The notes under the pieces: generated by a model
Told to the model about the DNA's origin: nothing
The model's database searches: none
The model's input: the letters and a program-made list of their open reading frames with translations, nothing else
Shown here: positions 10,001-18,416 of the stretch, in pieces
Layout of the letters: the number at the start of each line of letters is the position of its first letter
Numbering within the stretch: position 1 is the first letter of the stretch
Program-made: the position numbers and the translations under genes
NCBI GenBank assembly: GCA_027214345.1
Contig: JAPWHR010000023.1
Location: 1-48,643 of the forward strand
Source of the DNA: Comamonadaceae bacterium G21597-S1
GTDB lineage: Bacteria; Pseudomonadota; Gammaproteobacteria; Burkholderiales; Burkholderiaceae_C
Reading direction: 5' to 3'
Length of the DNA stretch: 48,643 bases

Positions 10001-10565
10001 ACACGCCATAGGTGACCAGCGGAATCACGACCAGCGCACAGATCAGGTAACCCCAGCGCGGCGGGATGCCCAGCGCGAGTTCGAGCGCATAGGCCATGAC
10101 AGCGGCCTCGAGCGCGAAGAAGATGAAGGTGAACGAGGCGTAGATCAGCGAGGTGACGGTCGAGCCGATGTAGCCGAACCCCGCGCCGCGCGTGAGCAGG
10201 TCCATGTCGACGCCGTAACGCGCCGCATATACGCTCACCGGCAGGCCGGCCAGGAAGATGATCAGCCCGGTGGCCAGGATCGCCCAGAACGCATTGACGA
10301 AACCGTATTGCACCAGCAGCGTCGCGCCGACGGCCTCGAGGATCAGGAACGAGGCGGCACCGAAGGCCGTGTTGGCCACCCGCCACTCGGACCAGCGGCG
10401 AAAACGTTGCGGCGTGTACCGCAACGCGTAGTCCTCCATCGTCTCGCGGGCAACCCAGGTGTTGTAGTCCCGGCGCACCTTCACCACACGCTGCGGCGCA
10501 TCGCTCGCCTCGGGAACAATGGGAATGCTGTGGTTCACACCACGGCCGAGCAGGTTCCATGCCAC
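7065..10565 (-). CDS. Hybrid histidine kinase with NCS1-type permease sensor and Cys-rich linker
   Basis: Membrane sensor kinase of 1166 residues. Order: NCS1 (purine/cytosine permease-like) membrane domain about 45-495; a segment with eight cysteines (C523, C526, C538, C546, C549, C550, C556, C560), probably a metal site; two more membrane helices (about 587-611 and 637-658); coiled stretch; HisKA with H713 in [10 protein letters not shown]; HATPase with N827/N831, DTGPG (858-862) and [10 protein letters not shown] (888-897); receiver about 953-1065 with D1004 and K1055; a C-terminal region of about 100 residues that could be an HPt remnant but shows no clear HPt His motif. The start shown is GTG at 10565 with no strong ribosome site; GTG 10538 or ATG 10439 are alternatives. 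Transporter-kinase fusions such as CbrA (SLC5-type) are a known principle; the ligand here is unknown. Confidence 0.88.
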   Translation of the reverse strand: MAWNLLGRGVNHSIPIVPEASDAPQRVVKVRRDYNTWVARETMEDYALRYTPQRFRRWSEWRVANTAFGAASFLILEAVGATLLVQYGFVNAFWAILATGLIIFLAGLPVSVYAARYGVDMDLLTRGAGFGYIGSTVTSLIYASFTFIFFALEAAVMAYALELALGIPPRWGYLICALVVIPLVTYGVSVISRLQVWTQPLWLVMLVVPFAYVLMRDPGAFAGVTHYVGEKGGDDGFDLHLFGASLTVGIALITQMGEQADYLRFMPVRTDTNRRRWWFGVLAGGPGWVVLGVVKMIGGALLAYLAITHMVPIERAVDPNQMYLAAYEYVFPHYGWAVAATALFVVVSQIKINVTNAYAGSLAWSNFFSRLTHSHPGRVVWVVFNTLIAFMLMEMNVFQALGDVLGLYSNIAIAWIMAVVADLVINKPLGLSPPGIEFKRAHLYDINPVGVGAMVLASGLSIAAHLGLFGALAQAFSAVIAMATALTVAPLLAWLTGGRYYIARPQAPDADAAGTTLPALRRCVICERDYEGPDMAHCPAYQGPICSLCCTLDARCGDLCKPHASLSSQWSGALRWLLPRRIWPYLDTGLGHFLLLMLVIVPLLVTVFGLLYRQEVQALGALAPDAVAIGHSLRAGFLKAFMAMLVVSGIVAWWLVLAHKTRQVAQEESNRQTHLLMREIESHKQTDEALQHAKQVAERANQAKSRYISAISHELRTPLNSILGYAQLMGEDVGVPAHRRQAVSVIKRGGEHLLSLIEGTLDIARIESGKLTLSLKPMRFADGVLEMAGMFELQAADKGLGFRFEAEGSLPEIVRADEKRVRQILINLLGNAIKFTSTGSVTLRVRYAREMATVEVADTGPGLTERELAQIFEPFARGTAPSAHGAPGAGLGLTIAKMLTDLMGGELSASGTPGQGSVFRVKLFLPEVHHPTPAIASAVAPPRARRAYAGARRSVLVVDNEEADATLLVHLLAPLGFTLRTAASGHDCLDLLAAGYRPDAILMDLAMPGIDGWETIRRLRRIDPGHACIAIVSANAFDKGLDNDVGIRPDDFILKPVRHGELLDWLGRRLGLHWLEEAAEPVAQAVASAPAEPPVWPAHGVLLALQEVVQLGYYRGIMSQLAQIDQAQPECSELVAQLRTLARQFQFEAMGRLIAPALDESTAAPP

Positions 10566-10578
10566 GGCAACCGCCGGC

Positions 10579-10623
10579 CTGCGCCATCCGGCGTATGGCC
10601 CGGCACGGCCCTTGCAACATAAT
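10579..10623 (+). promoter_or_regulatory. Candidate ureA promoter region: dyad, sigma-54-like element, -10 box
   Basis: Three signals overlap in the 83 bases between the kinase start and ureA. (1) An imperfect dyad CTGCGCC-ATCC-GGCGTAT (10579-10596) has the same 7-4-7 layout and the same right half as the dyad before urtA. (2) CATAAT (10618-10623) is a plausible -10, placing the dyad centre near -42. (3) CGGCACGGCCCTTGCA (10601-10616) fits the sigma-54 pattern with GG at 10602-10603 and GC at 10614-10615, ten bases apart. The last two exclude each other as the main start; neither is proven. Confidence 0.5.
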
Positions 10624-10648
10624 CGTTCAACCGTCCGACACCACAGCC

Positions 10649-10951
10649 ATGGAACTCACTCCCCGCGAAAAAGACAAGCTGCTCCTGTTCACCGCCGCGC
10701 TGCTGGCCGAACGGCGCAAGGCCCGTGGCCTCAAGCTCAACTACCCGGAAGCCGTGGCGCTGATCAGCGCCGCCGTCATGGAGGGCGCACGCGACGGCAA
10801 GACCGTGGCCCAGCTGATGAGCGAAGGCCGTACCGTACTGACGCGCGAGGACGTGATGGACGGCATCGCCGAGATGCTGCCGGACATCCAGGTCGAAGCG
10901 ACCTTCCCGGATGGCACCAAGCTGGTCACGGTGCATCAACCCATTGTCTGA
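10649..10951 (+). CDS. ureA: Urease gamma subunit UreA
   Basis: Smallest structural subunit of nickel urease, which hydrolyses urea to ammonia and carbamate in the cytoplasm. The 100-residue length from ATG 10649 ([14 protein letters not shown]) is the standard UreA size. The frame is open upstream to 10559, but the extra 30 codons do not resemble UreA. Family blocks seen: [19 protein letters not shown] and the C-terminal [15 protein letters not shown]. First gene of the ure operon; no strong Shine-Dalgarno sequence is visible. Confidence 0.97.
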   Translation: MELTPREKDKLLLFTAALLAERRKARGLKLNYPEAVALISAAVMEGARDGKTVAQLMSEGRTVLTREDVMDGIAEMLPDIQVEATFPDGTKLVTVHQPIV

Positions 10952-10985
10952 CCCCGTGCGCACCTTCACACCTGAGGATATTCCC

Positions 10986-11627
10986 ATGCCCGAACTCCAC
11001 CATCCCGACTCCGCCGCGCCCTCCCGTCGGCCGCAGCGCCCGATCGCAGCGGGCACGGGCATCGTGTTGCTGCTGGCGGCACCCGTCGCCCTGGCACACA
11101 CCGCCGGCGACGGCGCCACGGCGCTGGTTCATCACGGCTTCATCGCGGGACTGCTCCATCCCTGGTCCGGCGTCGACCATCTGGCCGCCATGCTGGCCGT
11201 GGGCCTGTGGAGCGCGACCACCACGCGCCACTGGTGGCTGGCACCGCTGGTTTTCGCGCAGATGTTGCTGGCCGGCGCGCTACTGGGTCTCTCGGGGGCC
11301 GAATCGCCGGCTGTCGAACCGATGATCGCGGCATCGCTGGTGGTGCTGGGCCTGCTGCTCGCCGCCCGAACATCGCTGCCGGCGTTGGCCGGTGCCGGCC
11401 TGGTCGGCCTGTTCGCGATTTTTCACGGGATGGCGCACGGCCATGAACTCGCCGGGTCGCAGCAGCCGTGGCATCCATTGGCTGGCATGTTGTTGTCCAC
11501 CATCGCGCTGCATGCCATCGGGATCTGCGCCGGGCTGGCCCTGCGCGCACGGCACCAGGCCTGGGCCCGCGTGGCCGGTGTGCTGGTCTCGGTGGCAGGC
11601 GGTGCGCTGCTGCTGCAACTGGCCTGA
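10986..11627 (+). CDS. ureJ: HupE/UreJ family membrane protein
   Basis: Predicted inner-membrane protein of 213 residues from the HupE/UreJ family, thought to admit nickel for the metalloenzymes with which it is encoded. Seen: N-terminal hydrophobic segment ending in ALAHTAG, then about six membrane segments. The family motifs are [16 protein letters not shown] and HGMAHGHE, whose His residues are candidate metal ligands. ATG 10986 is preceded by GAGG (10974-10977). It sits between ureA and ureB, as in other Burkholderiales ure operons. Nickel transport is the family expectation and is not shown by sequence alone. Confidence 0.88.
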   Translation: MPELHHPDSAAPSRRPQRPIAAGTGIVLLLAAPVALAHTAGDGATALVHHGFIAGLLHPWSGVDHLAAMLAVGLWSATTTRHWWLAPLVFAQMLLAGALLGLSGAESPAVEPMIAASLVVLGLLLAARTSLPALAGAGLVGLFAIFHGMAHGHELAGSQQPWHPLAGMLLSTIALHAIGICAGLALRARHQAWARVAGVLVSVAGGALLLQLA

Positions 11628-11639
11628 GCGAGGTCGGCC

Positions 11640-11969
11640 ATGATTCCAGGCGAATTGCTGCCCGGCGACGGCGAACACCTGCTCAACACCGGCCGGCGCA
11701 CGACCACGCTGGTCGTGCGCAACACCGCGGATCGGCCGATCCAGGTCGGCTCGCACTACCATTTCGCCGAGACCAATGCCGCTCTGTCGTTCGACCGCAT
11801 TGCTGCGCGCGGCATGCGGCTGAACATCGCGTCGGGCACCGCCGTGCGGTTCGAGCCCGGACAACAACGCACGGTGGAACTGCTGGACTACGCCGGCCGG
11901 CGTGCCGTATATGGGTTTCGCGGCGAGACCAACGGCCCGCTGGACGACGCCAAGCAAGGAGACGCCTGA
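11640..11969 (+). CDS. ureB: Urease beta subunit UreB
   Basis: Structural urease subunit, 109 residues, normal size. It opens with [16 protein letters not shown] and includes the beta-subunit block [18 protein letters not shown] followed by [19 protein letters not shown]. It lies 12 bases after ureJ, and its stop shares one base with the ureC start (TGATG at 11967-11971), so the two are probably translated in a coupled way. Confidence 0.97.
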   Translation: MIPGELLPGDGEHLLNTGRRTTTLVVRNTADRPIQVGSHYHFAETNAALSFDRIAARGMRLNIASGTAVRFEPGQQRTVELLDYAGRRAVYGFRGETNGPLDDAKQGDA

Positions 11970-13687
11970 TGGCCACGATTTCCCGACGTGCCTATGCCGA
12001 GATGTTCGGCCCCACTGTCGGCGACCGGCTGCGCCTGGCCGACACCGGACTGGTGATCGAGGTCGAGGACGACTACACGCTGCGCGCCGGCGCCTATGGC
12101 GAAGAGGTCAAGTTCGGCGGCGGCAAGACGATCCGTGACGGCATGGCCCAGAGCCAGCAGACCCGCGCGGCCGGCGCCGTCGACACCGTAATGACGAACG
12201 CGCTCATCGTCGACCACTGGGGCATCGTCAAGGCGGACATCGGCCTCAAGGACGGGCGCATCGTGGCCATCGGCAAGGCCGGCAATCCGGACACGCAAAG
12301 CGGTGTCGACATCGTCATCGGGCCGGGCACCGAGATCATCAGCTGCGAAGGCAACATCGTCACCGCCGGCGGCATCGACTCGCACATCCATTTCATCTGT
12401 CCGCAGCAGATCGACGAGGCGCTGGCCAGCGGCATCACCACGATGCTCGGCGGCGGCACCGGACCGGCCACCGGTACGCTGGCCACGACTTGCACCCCGG
12501 GCGCCTGGCACATCGAGCGCATGTTGCAGTCTGCCGATGCGTTCGCCATGAACCTGGGGTTCCTGGGCAAGGGCAATACCAGCCTGCCGCAGGCACTGCA
12601 CGAACAGGTCGAGGCCGGCGTCATCGGCCTCAAGCTGCACGAGGACTGGGGCACGACGCCGGCGGCGATCAGCAACTGCCTGGACGTGGCCGAAGCCACC
12701 GACGTGCAGGTGGCGATCCACTCCGACACGCTCAACGAGTCGGGCTTCGTCGAGAACACCATTGCCGCGACCAAGGGCCGCACCTTGTGCGCCTTCCATA
12801 CCGAAGGGGCCGGCGGCGGGCATGCGCCCGACATCCTGCGCGTGGTCGGGCACGACAACTTCCTGCCCTCGAGCACGAACCCGACCATGCCCTACACCGT
12901 CAACACGCTCGACGAACACGTCGACATGCTGATGGTCTGCCACCACCTGGACGCGTCCATCGCCGAAGACCTGGCGTTTGCCGAGAGCCGCATCCGCAAG
13001 GAGACCATTGCGGCCGAGGACGTGTTGCACGACCTGGGCGCCATCAGCATGATGAGCAGCGACAGCCAGGCCATGGGGCGCGTGGGCGAGGTCATTGTGC
13101 GCACCTGGCAGACGGCACACAAGATGCTGGTGCAACGCGGCAAACTGCCGGGCGACCCGGACCGCAATGACAACCACCGCGTCAAGCGGTATGTGGCCAA
13201 ATACACGATCAACCCGGCGCTGGCGCACGGCATCGCGCACGAGGTCGGCTCCATCGAGGTCGGCAAATGGGCCGACCTGGTCGTGTGGAAGCCGGCCTTC
13301 TTCGGCGTCAAGCCGGCATTGATCGTCAAGGGCGGATCGATCGCGCTGGCCGCCATGGGCGACCCGAACGCCAGCATCCCGACACCGCAACCGGTGCATT
13401 ACCGGCCGATGTTCGGCGCCTTCGGCGGCGCCATTGCCAAGACCTCGCTGACCTTCGTGTCGCAGTCTGGCCTGGCGGCGGGCATCGGGGCGCGTTACGG
13501 CCTGGCCAAGACCCTCAGCGCCGTGCGCGGCTGCCGCGACGTGCGCAAGAGCGACATGGTGCACAACAGCTACACGCCGAAGATGGAGATCGACGCGCAG
13601 ACGTACGCGGTACACGCCGATGGTGTGTTGCTGACCTGCGAGGCGGCCACGGTGTTGCCGATGGCGCAGCGGTATTTCCTGTTTTGA
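11969..13687 (+). CDS. ureC: Urease alpha (catalytic) subunit UreC
   Basis: Catalytic subunit with the dinuclear nickel centre, 572 residues, typical length. Ligands read directly from sequence: H139 and H141 (GIDSHIH), the Lys to be carbamylated K222 (GLKLHEDWG), H251 (AIHSD), H277 (CAFHTEG) and D365 (SSDSQAMG). The mobile flap Cys-His is C324-H325 (MVCHH). All residues expected for activity are present. The frame is open upstream to 11468, but ATG 11969 matches the known N-terminus ([16 protein letters not shown]) and overlaps the ureB stop by one base. In most loci ureE follows directly; here a toxin-antitoxin remnant intervenes. Confidence 0.98.
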   Translation: MATISRRAYAEMFGPTVGDRLRLADTGLVIEVEDDYTLRAGAYGEEVKFGGGKTIRDGMAQSQQTRAAGAVDTVMTNALIVDHWGIVKADIGLKDGRIVAIGKAGNPDTQSGVDIVIGPGTEIISCEGNIVTAGGIDSHIHFICPQQIDEALASGITTMLGGGTGPATGTLATTCTPGAWHIERMLQSADAFAMNLGFLGKGNTSLPQALHEQVEAGVIGLKLHEDWGTTPAAISNCLDVAEATDVQVAIHSDTLNESGFVENTIAATKGRTLCAFHTEGAGGGHAPDILRVVGHDNFLPSSTNPTMPYTVNTLDEHVDMLMVCHHLDASIAEDLAFAESRIRKETIAAEDVLHDLGAISMMSSDSQAMGRVGEVIVRTWQTAHKMLVQRGKLPGDPDRNDNHRVKRYVAKYTINPALAHGIAHEVGSIEVGKWADLVVWKPAFFGVKPALIVKGGSIALAAMGDPNASIPTPQPVHYRPMFGAFGGAIAKTSLTFVSQSGLAAGIGARYGLAKTLSAVRGCRDVRKSDMVHNSYTPKMEIDAQTYAVHADGVLLTCEAATVLPMAQRYFLF

Positions 13688-13773
13688 TGGTGTCTGGACG
13701 CGGCGCCGTGGGCGGCGCGCTGCGGCAACGGGCAGCGTGCCGACAAGGTGGGGGTGCTGGCGCGGCGGGGGGG

Positions 13774-14159
13774 TCAGCGGGGATGGATGTGGTCGCGCAG
13801 CCAGTTCGCAAACGCCCGTTCGTCGATGTCACCCGCCGCAACGCCGAGCATGGTCAGCGTGGCATCCACCTGTGTCGCCCGCAGGCGATACCCATTGCGC
13901 GCGAGATACAGGCCAACAGCCAGGAACACCGCGCGCTTGTTGCCGTCGACAAACGGATGGTTGCGCGCCAACCCGACACCGTATGTGGCAGCGAGCCGCG
14001 TCACATCGGGCGACTCGTACAGCGCAAGTTCAATGGGCGCGCAAGCGCAGAATCGAGCAGACCTTCATCCCGCAGACCGGCCCCACCCCCGTGCTCGGCC
14101 GGGCTTTCATCATGCAGCAGCAGCAGGACTTGCCGGTCGACCCATTTCCAGGCATTCAT
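13774..14159 (-). pseudogene. Doc/Fic-type toxin, frameshifted
   Basis: Remnant of a death-on-curing toxin (Fic fold; Doc phosphorylates EF-Tu). The N-terminal half reads from ATG 14159: WKWVDRQVLLLLHDES, then AEHGGGAGLRDEGLLDSALA and RPLNL, and soon stops. The C-terminal half is in another frame: LALYESPDVTRLAATYG, then the catalytic HPFVDGNKR, ending IHPR at 13774. Adding one base near 14018-14030 joins the halves into about 128 residues, the normal Doc length. So a single-base deletion has inactivated the toxin, or a sequencing error mimics one. The start overlaps the antitoxin stop as ATGA. Inserted antisense between ureC and ureE. Confidence 0.8.
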
Positions 14160-14380
14160 TTGGCCAGTTGGTGGAAGGTGTCGCGGTACTCGCGCATGAA
14201 CTCCCGCCCTTCTTCCAGTTGTGTCGCGAGCTCGGGGTCGTATGGCGTGAGCGTGATGCCGTCGGCGGAATCGGTCATGAACAAACTATCGCCCTTCTCC
14301 ACCTTCAACCGTGCCAGCACCTCCTTCGGAAGGATGACACCGACCGAATTGCCGATCTGGGTAAGCTTCAACGTCGTCAT
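14156..14380 (-). CDS. AbrB/MazE-type antitoxin of a Doc toxin
   Basis: Small DNA-binding antitoxin of 74 residues. The N-terminal swapped-hairpin AbrB/SpoVT motif is clear (LKLTQIGNSVGVILPKEVLA, then LKVEKGDSLFMT). The C-terminal half is acidic and helical (ELATQLEEGREFMREYRD), as in the toxin-binding tails of this class. It is the first gene of the pair, coupled by ATGA to the Doc remnant, and a 16-bp palindrome lies 18 bases upstream of its start. With the toxin broken, the antitoxin is under no obvious selection except perhaps against related toxins elsewhere. Confidence 0.85.
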   Translation of the reverse strand: MTTLKLTQIGNSVGVILPKEVLARLKVEKGDSLFMTDSADGITLTPYDPELATQLEEGREFMREYRDTFHQLAK

Positions 14381-14397
14381 GCCGATCTCCTGCAGGT

Positions 14398-14413
14398 TAT
14401 AACGATCGTTATA
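14398..14413. promoter_or_regulatory. 16-bp palindromic operator upstream of antitoxin
   Basis: TATAACGATCGTTATA is a perfect palindrome located 18 bases upstream of the antitoxin ATG (14380) and 36 bases before ureE. AbrB/MazE antitoxins repress their own promoters through such sites. The AT-rich ends could also serve as a -10 box. Because ureE starts just beyond it, bound antitoxin could affect read-through into ureEFG. Confidence 0.6.
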
Positions 14414-14448
14414 TTGGCCAGACCCCGATTTCTGATCAACCCATACCC

Positions 14449-15026
<578 letters not shown>

Positions 15027-15030
<4 letters not shown>

Positions 15031-15758
15031 GCGGCATGCCCGTGGCGCACGCCCCGCCCATCGACGGTCGCACGGCCACGGACGCGGCCGACCTGTTGCA
15101 GCTGATGTGGCTGGCCTCGCCCGCCCTGCCGGTCGGCGGATTCTCCTATTCCGAAGTGCTGGAATCGGCCATCGAACGTTGCGACATGCGCGACGCGGCC
15201 GCGGTCGGTGCATGGCTGCGCGACCAGTTGCACCTGGTCCAGGCACGCGGCGACATGGCGCTGGTGGCCCAGGCCGTCGCCGCCTGGCGGGTACCTGACC
15301 ACACGCGGGTAAACGCGCTCAACGACTGGGTGCTGCACACCCGCGAGTCCAGCGAGCTGCGGCTGCAGACCGAACAGATGGGCCGCTCGCTGATGGACTG
15401 GCTGCGCCACCAGCACGCCGACGATGCCGAGCGGGTGGCGTCGACCCGCGTTTGCGCTTCGCCCAGCTACCCCGTCGCCTTCGCGCTGGCCGCCTCTGGC
15501 ACCGGCGCGTCAAGCGCCGCCTGCCTGCACAGCTTCGCATTCGGCTGGGCCGAGAACATGGTGCAGGCGGCCGTCAAGGCCGTGCCATTGGGCCAGAGCG
15601 CCGGCCAGCGCATCCTGGCCGAGCTGGTGCAGGAAATTCCCCAAGCGGTCGCCGACGCGCTCGCCATCGACGACGACTCCCGCCAGGCGTTCGCGCCGAT
15701 GTTTGCCATCCTGTCCGCCCAACACGAAACCCAGTACTCCCGATTGTTCCGATCATGA
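15027..15758 (+). CDS. ureF: Urease accessory protein UreF
   Basis: Part of the UreDFG complex that loads nickel into apo-urease; UreF gates UreG GTPase activity. 243 residues, all-helical family. Family blocks seen: [21 protein letters not shown] near the N-terminus (about residues 27-47) and the C-terminal Gly/Gln-rich segment [14 protein letters not shown]. The first 20 residues are variable. ATG 15027 overlaps the ureE stop as ATGA, and its stop overlaps ureG in the same way. Confidence 0.95.
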
Positions 15759-16462
15759 ATACCACCGCACCCACCACCACCACCACCCCGTCCACCTCCG
15801 CGCTGCACCACATCGCCAACCGCAGCCGCAAACTGCCGCCGCTGCGCGTCGGCATCGGCGGCCCGGTCGGCTCCGGCAAGACCACGCTGCTCGAGATGCT
15901 CTGCAAGGCCATGCGCGACAAGTACGACCTGGTTGCGATCACCAACGACATCTACACCAAGGAAGACCAGCGCATCCTGACCGTCAGCGGCGCCTTGCCG
16001 CCCGAACGCATCATGGGCGTGGAGACCGGCGGCTGCCCGCACACCGCGATCCGCGAAGACGCGTCGATCAACCTCGAGGCCATCGACCGTATGCTGGGCG
16101 AATTTCCGGACGCCGACATCGTCTTCATTGAGAGCGGCGGCGACAACCTGGCCGCCACTTTCAGCCCCGAACTCAGCGACCTGACGATCTACGTCATCGA
16201 CGTCGCCGCCGGCGAAAAAATCCCTCGCAAGGGCGGACCCGGCATCACCAAGAGCGATTTGTTCGTCATCAACAAGACCGACCTGGCGCCGCACGTGGGG
16301 GCCAACCTTTCGGTGATGGAAGCCGACACCCGGCGCATGCGGGCCGCGCCCGGGCAGGAAGGTGGCGTCAAACCCTTCGTGATGACCAACCTGCGGACAC
16401 AGGACGGACTGGCGGACGTGGTGGCATTCATCGAAAAGCGGGGCATGTTGGCCGAGGGCTAA
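15755..16462 (+). CDS. ureG: Urease accessory GTPase UreG
   Basis: GTPase that drives nickel insertion into urease. 235 residues with P-loop GPVGSGKT at 36-43, the metal-binding CPH motif at 94-96 ([13 protein letters not shown]), the [15 protein letters not shown] block and the guanine-specific NKTD. A Thr-rich extension of about 15 residues precedes the conserved start, encoded by an ACC-rich repeat. ATG 15755 overlaps the ureF stop as ATGA; the frame upstream of it is only open by chance. Last ure gene in the window. Its stop codon is just 12 bases before a tRNA gene. Confidence 0.97.
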   Translation: MNTTAPTTTTTPSTSALHHIANRSRKLPPLRVGIGGPVGSGKTTLLEMLCKAMRDKYDLVAITNDIYTKEDQRILTVSGALPPERIMGVETGGCPHTAIREDASINLEAIDRMLGEFPDADIVFIESGGDNLAATFSPELSDLTIYVIDVAAGEKIPRKGGPGITKSDLFVINKTDLAPHVGANLSVMEADTRRMRAAPGQEGGVKPFVMTNLRTQDGLADVVAFIEKRGMLAEG

Positions 16463-16465
16463 AAT
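16460..16465 (+). promoter_or_regulatory. Possible -10 box of the tRNA-Ser gene
   Basis: TAAAAT overlaps the ureG stop codon and ends ten bases before the mature tRNA. It matches five of six bases of a sigma-70 -10 box. No convincing -35 is seen about 17 bases upstream, inside ureG, so co-transcription with ureG is an alternative. Confidence 0.3.
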
Positions 16466-16474
16466 CGCCGCATG

Positions 16475-16561
16475 GGAAGCTTGGCCGAGCGGTTTAAGGC
16501 ACCGGTCTTGAAAACCGGCGAGGGGTTAAACCCTCCGTGAGTTCGAATCTCACAGCTTCCG
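16475..16561 (+). tRNA. tRNA-Ser(UGA)
   Basis: Class II tRNA. Acceptor arms GGAAGCT (16475-16481) and AGCTTCC (16554-16560), anticodon stem CCGGT/ACCGG around loop CTTGAAA with anticodon TGA at 16509-16511, long variable arm, T-loop TTCGAAT and discriminator G at 16561. The following bases are CCG, not CCA, so the 3' end must be finished enzymatically. The right attachment site of the adjacent element carries GCCA at the same position, which indicates that the ancestral gene encoded CCA. Confidence 0.96.
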
Positions 16562-16563
16562 CC
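16551..16563 (+). repeat. attL core (tRNA 3' end)
   Basis: CACAGCTTCCGCC, the T-arm and acceptor 3' strand of tRNA-Ser(UGA), repeated exactly at 23710-23722. Upstream bases also match partly (GT-CGAA), so the wider similarity is about 22 bases with mismatches. Confidence 0.85.
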
Positions 16564-16565
16564 GC

Positions 16566-16590
16566 AACCGCCTGTCAGGCGGTTTTTTTT
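16566..16590 (+). terminator. Intrinsic terminator after tRNA-Ser
   Basis: Eight-base arms AACCGCCT (16566-16573) and AGGCGGTT (16577-16584) with a three-base loop, followed by a run of T to 16590. It lies just inside the element, so the terminator now used by the tRNA (and perhaps the ure transcript) was brought in with the element. Confidence 0.85.
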
Positions 16591-16607
16591 CGTCTCGAAA
16601 CTGCTCA

Positions 16608-16718
16608 TACCCTCATCACTTTCACTCTTAGTTCTAATCACACTGTATCATCGCGTCCTATTCAATCGCAAAACTTGATGAGGGTACTTGTGGTGGTACG
16701 GGCTTCAGTACCCTCATC
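16608..16718. promoter_or_regulatory. Putative integrase arm-type sites, left end
   Basis: TACCCTCATC occurs at 16608-16617, its inverse GATGAGGGTAC at 16677-16687, and GTACCCTCATC at 16708-16718; the last two form an 11-bp inverted repeat with 20 bases between. The same GATGAGGGTAC occurs at 23650-23660, near the right end. Repeats near both ends of a tyrosine-recombinase element are typical of arm-binding sites. The pair also lies just before the integrase start, so autoregulation is possible. Confidence 0.55.
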
Positions 16719-16741
16719 CTGCAACTGATACAGGGGGAGTC

Positions 16742-17977
16742 ATGGCGAAAGCAGTTAAGGCGTTGAAGGCACTTGATGTGTCTCGACTGACCACACCCGG
16801 GCAACATCCCGTGGGCACCGTGACCGGCTTGCGACTGAGCATCAAACCTTCGGGGTCAAGGTCATGGATTCTGCGAACAATGGTCGGAACCAAACGCAAG
16901 GACATTGGTCTGGGTGGCTACCCCGAGATAACGCTGGCAGCGGCATTGGAGCGCGCCAGACAGGCCAAGGACGGGATCCGCAACGGTATCGACCCGGTAG
17001 CCGAGCGCAGAGCAAAGAACGCCGCCATCGAATGGACGTTCAAGACCTGTGCGCTGGCATACATCGAAGCGTTCAAACCGTCTTGGAAAAACGTCAAGCA
17101 TGGGCAACAGTGGGAGAACACGCTGGCGACCTACGTCTACCCCCACTTCGGCGACAAGCATGTCAGGGACGTGGACACCGAGGACGTGACCAAGGCGATC
17201 AGGCCGCTGTGGTCAACCAAGAACGAAACGATGGTGCGGGTGCGCAACCGCATTGAATTGGTCCTGTCATGGGCCGCTGCCCAAGGCTACCGACCCAAGG
17301 GGTTCAATCCGGCGCAGTGGCGTGGACACCTCGACCAAGTATTGCCGAAGCCCTCCAAGGTCAACAAGCGCACATCGTTCGAAGCCATGCCCATCGATGC
17401 GATGTATGCCTTCATGCGCCGACTGTCCGATGTTCAAGGCACCAGTGCCCGATGCCTTGAGTTCACCATCCTGACCGCCTGCCGGTCTGGCGAATCCCGT
17501 GGTGCGCTGTGGTCTGAAATCGATATGGACACTGCCACCTGGAGCATCCCTGGCGCACGCATGAAGTCAGGCCGGCCGCATCGCATCCCCCTGAGTTCCG
17601 CAGCGGTCACGCTGCTGGCCGCACTGCCGAGATTCAAGGACAGGCAAGGCAACGATGTCGACCTTGTGTTTCCCGGCCAGAGTGGAGACAAGCCCCTGTC
17701 CGACATGAGCTTGACCGCTTGCATGCGCCGATTGAATCTGTCCGCCGTCCCCCACGGATTCCGTTCCACATTTACGGACTGGGTTGCAGAGCGCACGAGC
17801 TACCCCAGTGAGGTGCGCGAGATGGCGCTGGCACACGCCATCGGCAACGATACCGAGGCTGCATACCGCCGTGGCGATCTGTTCGACAAGCGCCGCAACC
17901 TGATGACCGACTGGGCCAAGTTCATTGGTACCGCGCCAGCGAAGGGTAACGTCGTAACGATGCGCGTTGCGGCTTAG
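16742..17977 (+). CDS. int: P4-type tyrosine recombinase (integrase)
   Basis: Site-specific recombinase that would insert and excise the element at tRNA-Ser. 411 residues. The N-terminal DUF4102 arm-binding domain (about 20-95) includes LRLSIKPSGSRSWILR, then GLGGYPEITLAAALERAR. A core-binding domain follows (about 100-200) and then the catalytic domain with R248 (TACRSGE), K275, H338-R341 (HGFR), H365 (ALAHAIG) and nucleophile Y375 (AAYRRGD). All catalytic residues are present. Start: ATG 16742 has GGGGGAG just upstream; a GTG at 16688 in the same frame lies within the arm-site region and is less likely. It lies next to attL. Confidence 0.95.
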   Translation: MAKAVKALKALDVSRLTTPGQHPVGTVTGLRLSIKPSGSRSWILRTMVGTKRKDIGLGGYPEITLAAALERARQAKDGIRNGIDPVAERRAKNAAIEWTFKTCALAYIEAFKPSWKNVKHGQQWENTLATYVYPHFGDKHVRDVDTEDVTKAIRPLWSTKNETMVRVRNRIELVLSWAAAQGYRPKGFNPAQWRGHLDQVLPKPSKVNKRTSFEAMPIDAMYAFMRRLSDVQGTSARCLEFTILTACRSGESRGALWSEIDMDTATWSIPGARMKSGRPHRIPLSSAAVTLLAALPRFKDRQGNDVDLVFPGQSGDKPLSDMSLTACMRRLNLSAVPHGFRSTFTDWVAERTSYPSEVREMALAHAIGNDTEAAYRRGDLFDKRRNLMTDWAKFIGTAPAKGNVVTMRVAA

Positions 17978-18212
17978 CACGATTTGCCAATTCGGCTTGA
18001 GACTGTAGAATGATTCGACTGTCAGAGCAAATCTGACTCGGTTTTCTGATGCCCCACGGTGCTGTCCAAGAGGGTGGAGATCAGATTACTTAAAGGGCTT
18101 ACCCACTGGCCGATTTACTTCGGTTGCTAGTGGTACGGGACGGAACGCTTCAGGTCGGAATTTGTCCTTCCTGGTACTAAGCGTTTCGTGGTTCAAGCCC
18201 GAGGATCGCCAA

Positions 18213-18416
18213 ATGGCACAAAGAGTAGTTCGCCTTGCGCAAATAGCAAGCACCAAGCATAACCCTGGCCTAGTGCCCGCGTCCCCCGCGACCGTTTGGA
18301 GGCTGGCGAAAGCTGGCAAATTCCCCAAGCCGTTCAAGCTCAGCCCCGGGATCACCGTATGGGATGCGGACGAGATCGATCAGTGGATCGCTCAGCAACG
18401 GGGGGCGCGCAAATGA
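18213..18416 (+). CDS. AlpA-family transcriptional regulator / excisionase-like protein
   Basis: 67-residue helix-turn-helix protein of the AlpA/MerR-like type found beside P4-type integrases, where it can activate integrase expression or serve as excision factor. Seen: SPATVWRLAKAGKFPKPFKL, the recognition-helix region with the usual aromatic-Pro turn, then TVWDADEIDQWIAQQ. ATG 18213 is preceded by GAGG; the frame is open back to 18162 without family resemblance. The stop overlaps the next gene as ATGA. The 235 bases before it, after the integrase, hold no gene and probably its promoter. Confidence 0.8.
   Translation: MAQRVVRLAQIASTKHNPGLVPASPATVWRLAKAGKFPKPFKLSPGITVWDADEIDQWIAQQRGARK

Noticed and set aside
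13774-14004. Complete 76-residue Fic/Doc gene
   Set aside because: It holds only the C-terminal half of Doc; the N-terminal half lies in another frame directly upstream, so it is part of a frameshifted gene.
16688-16741. Upstream GTG start for the integrase
   Set aside because: The extra 18 codons lie in the repeat region and the ATG at 16742 has a strong ribosome site.
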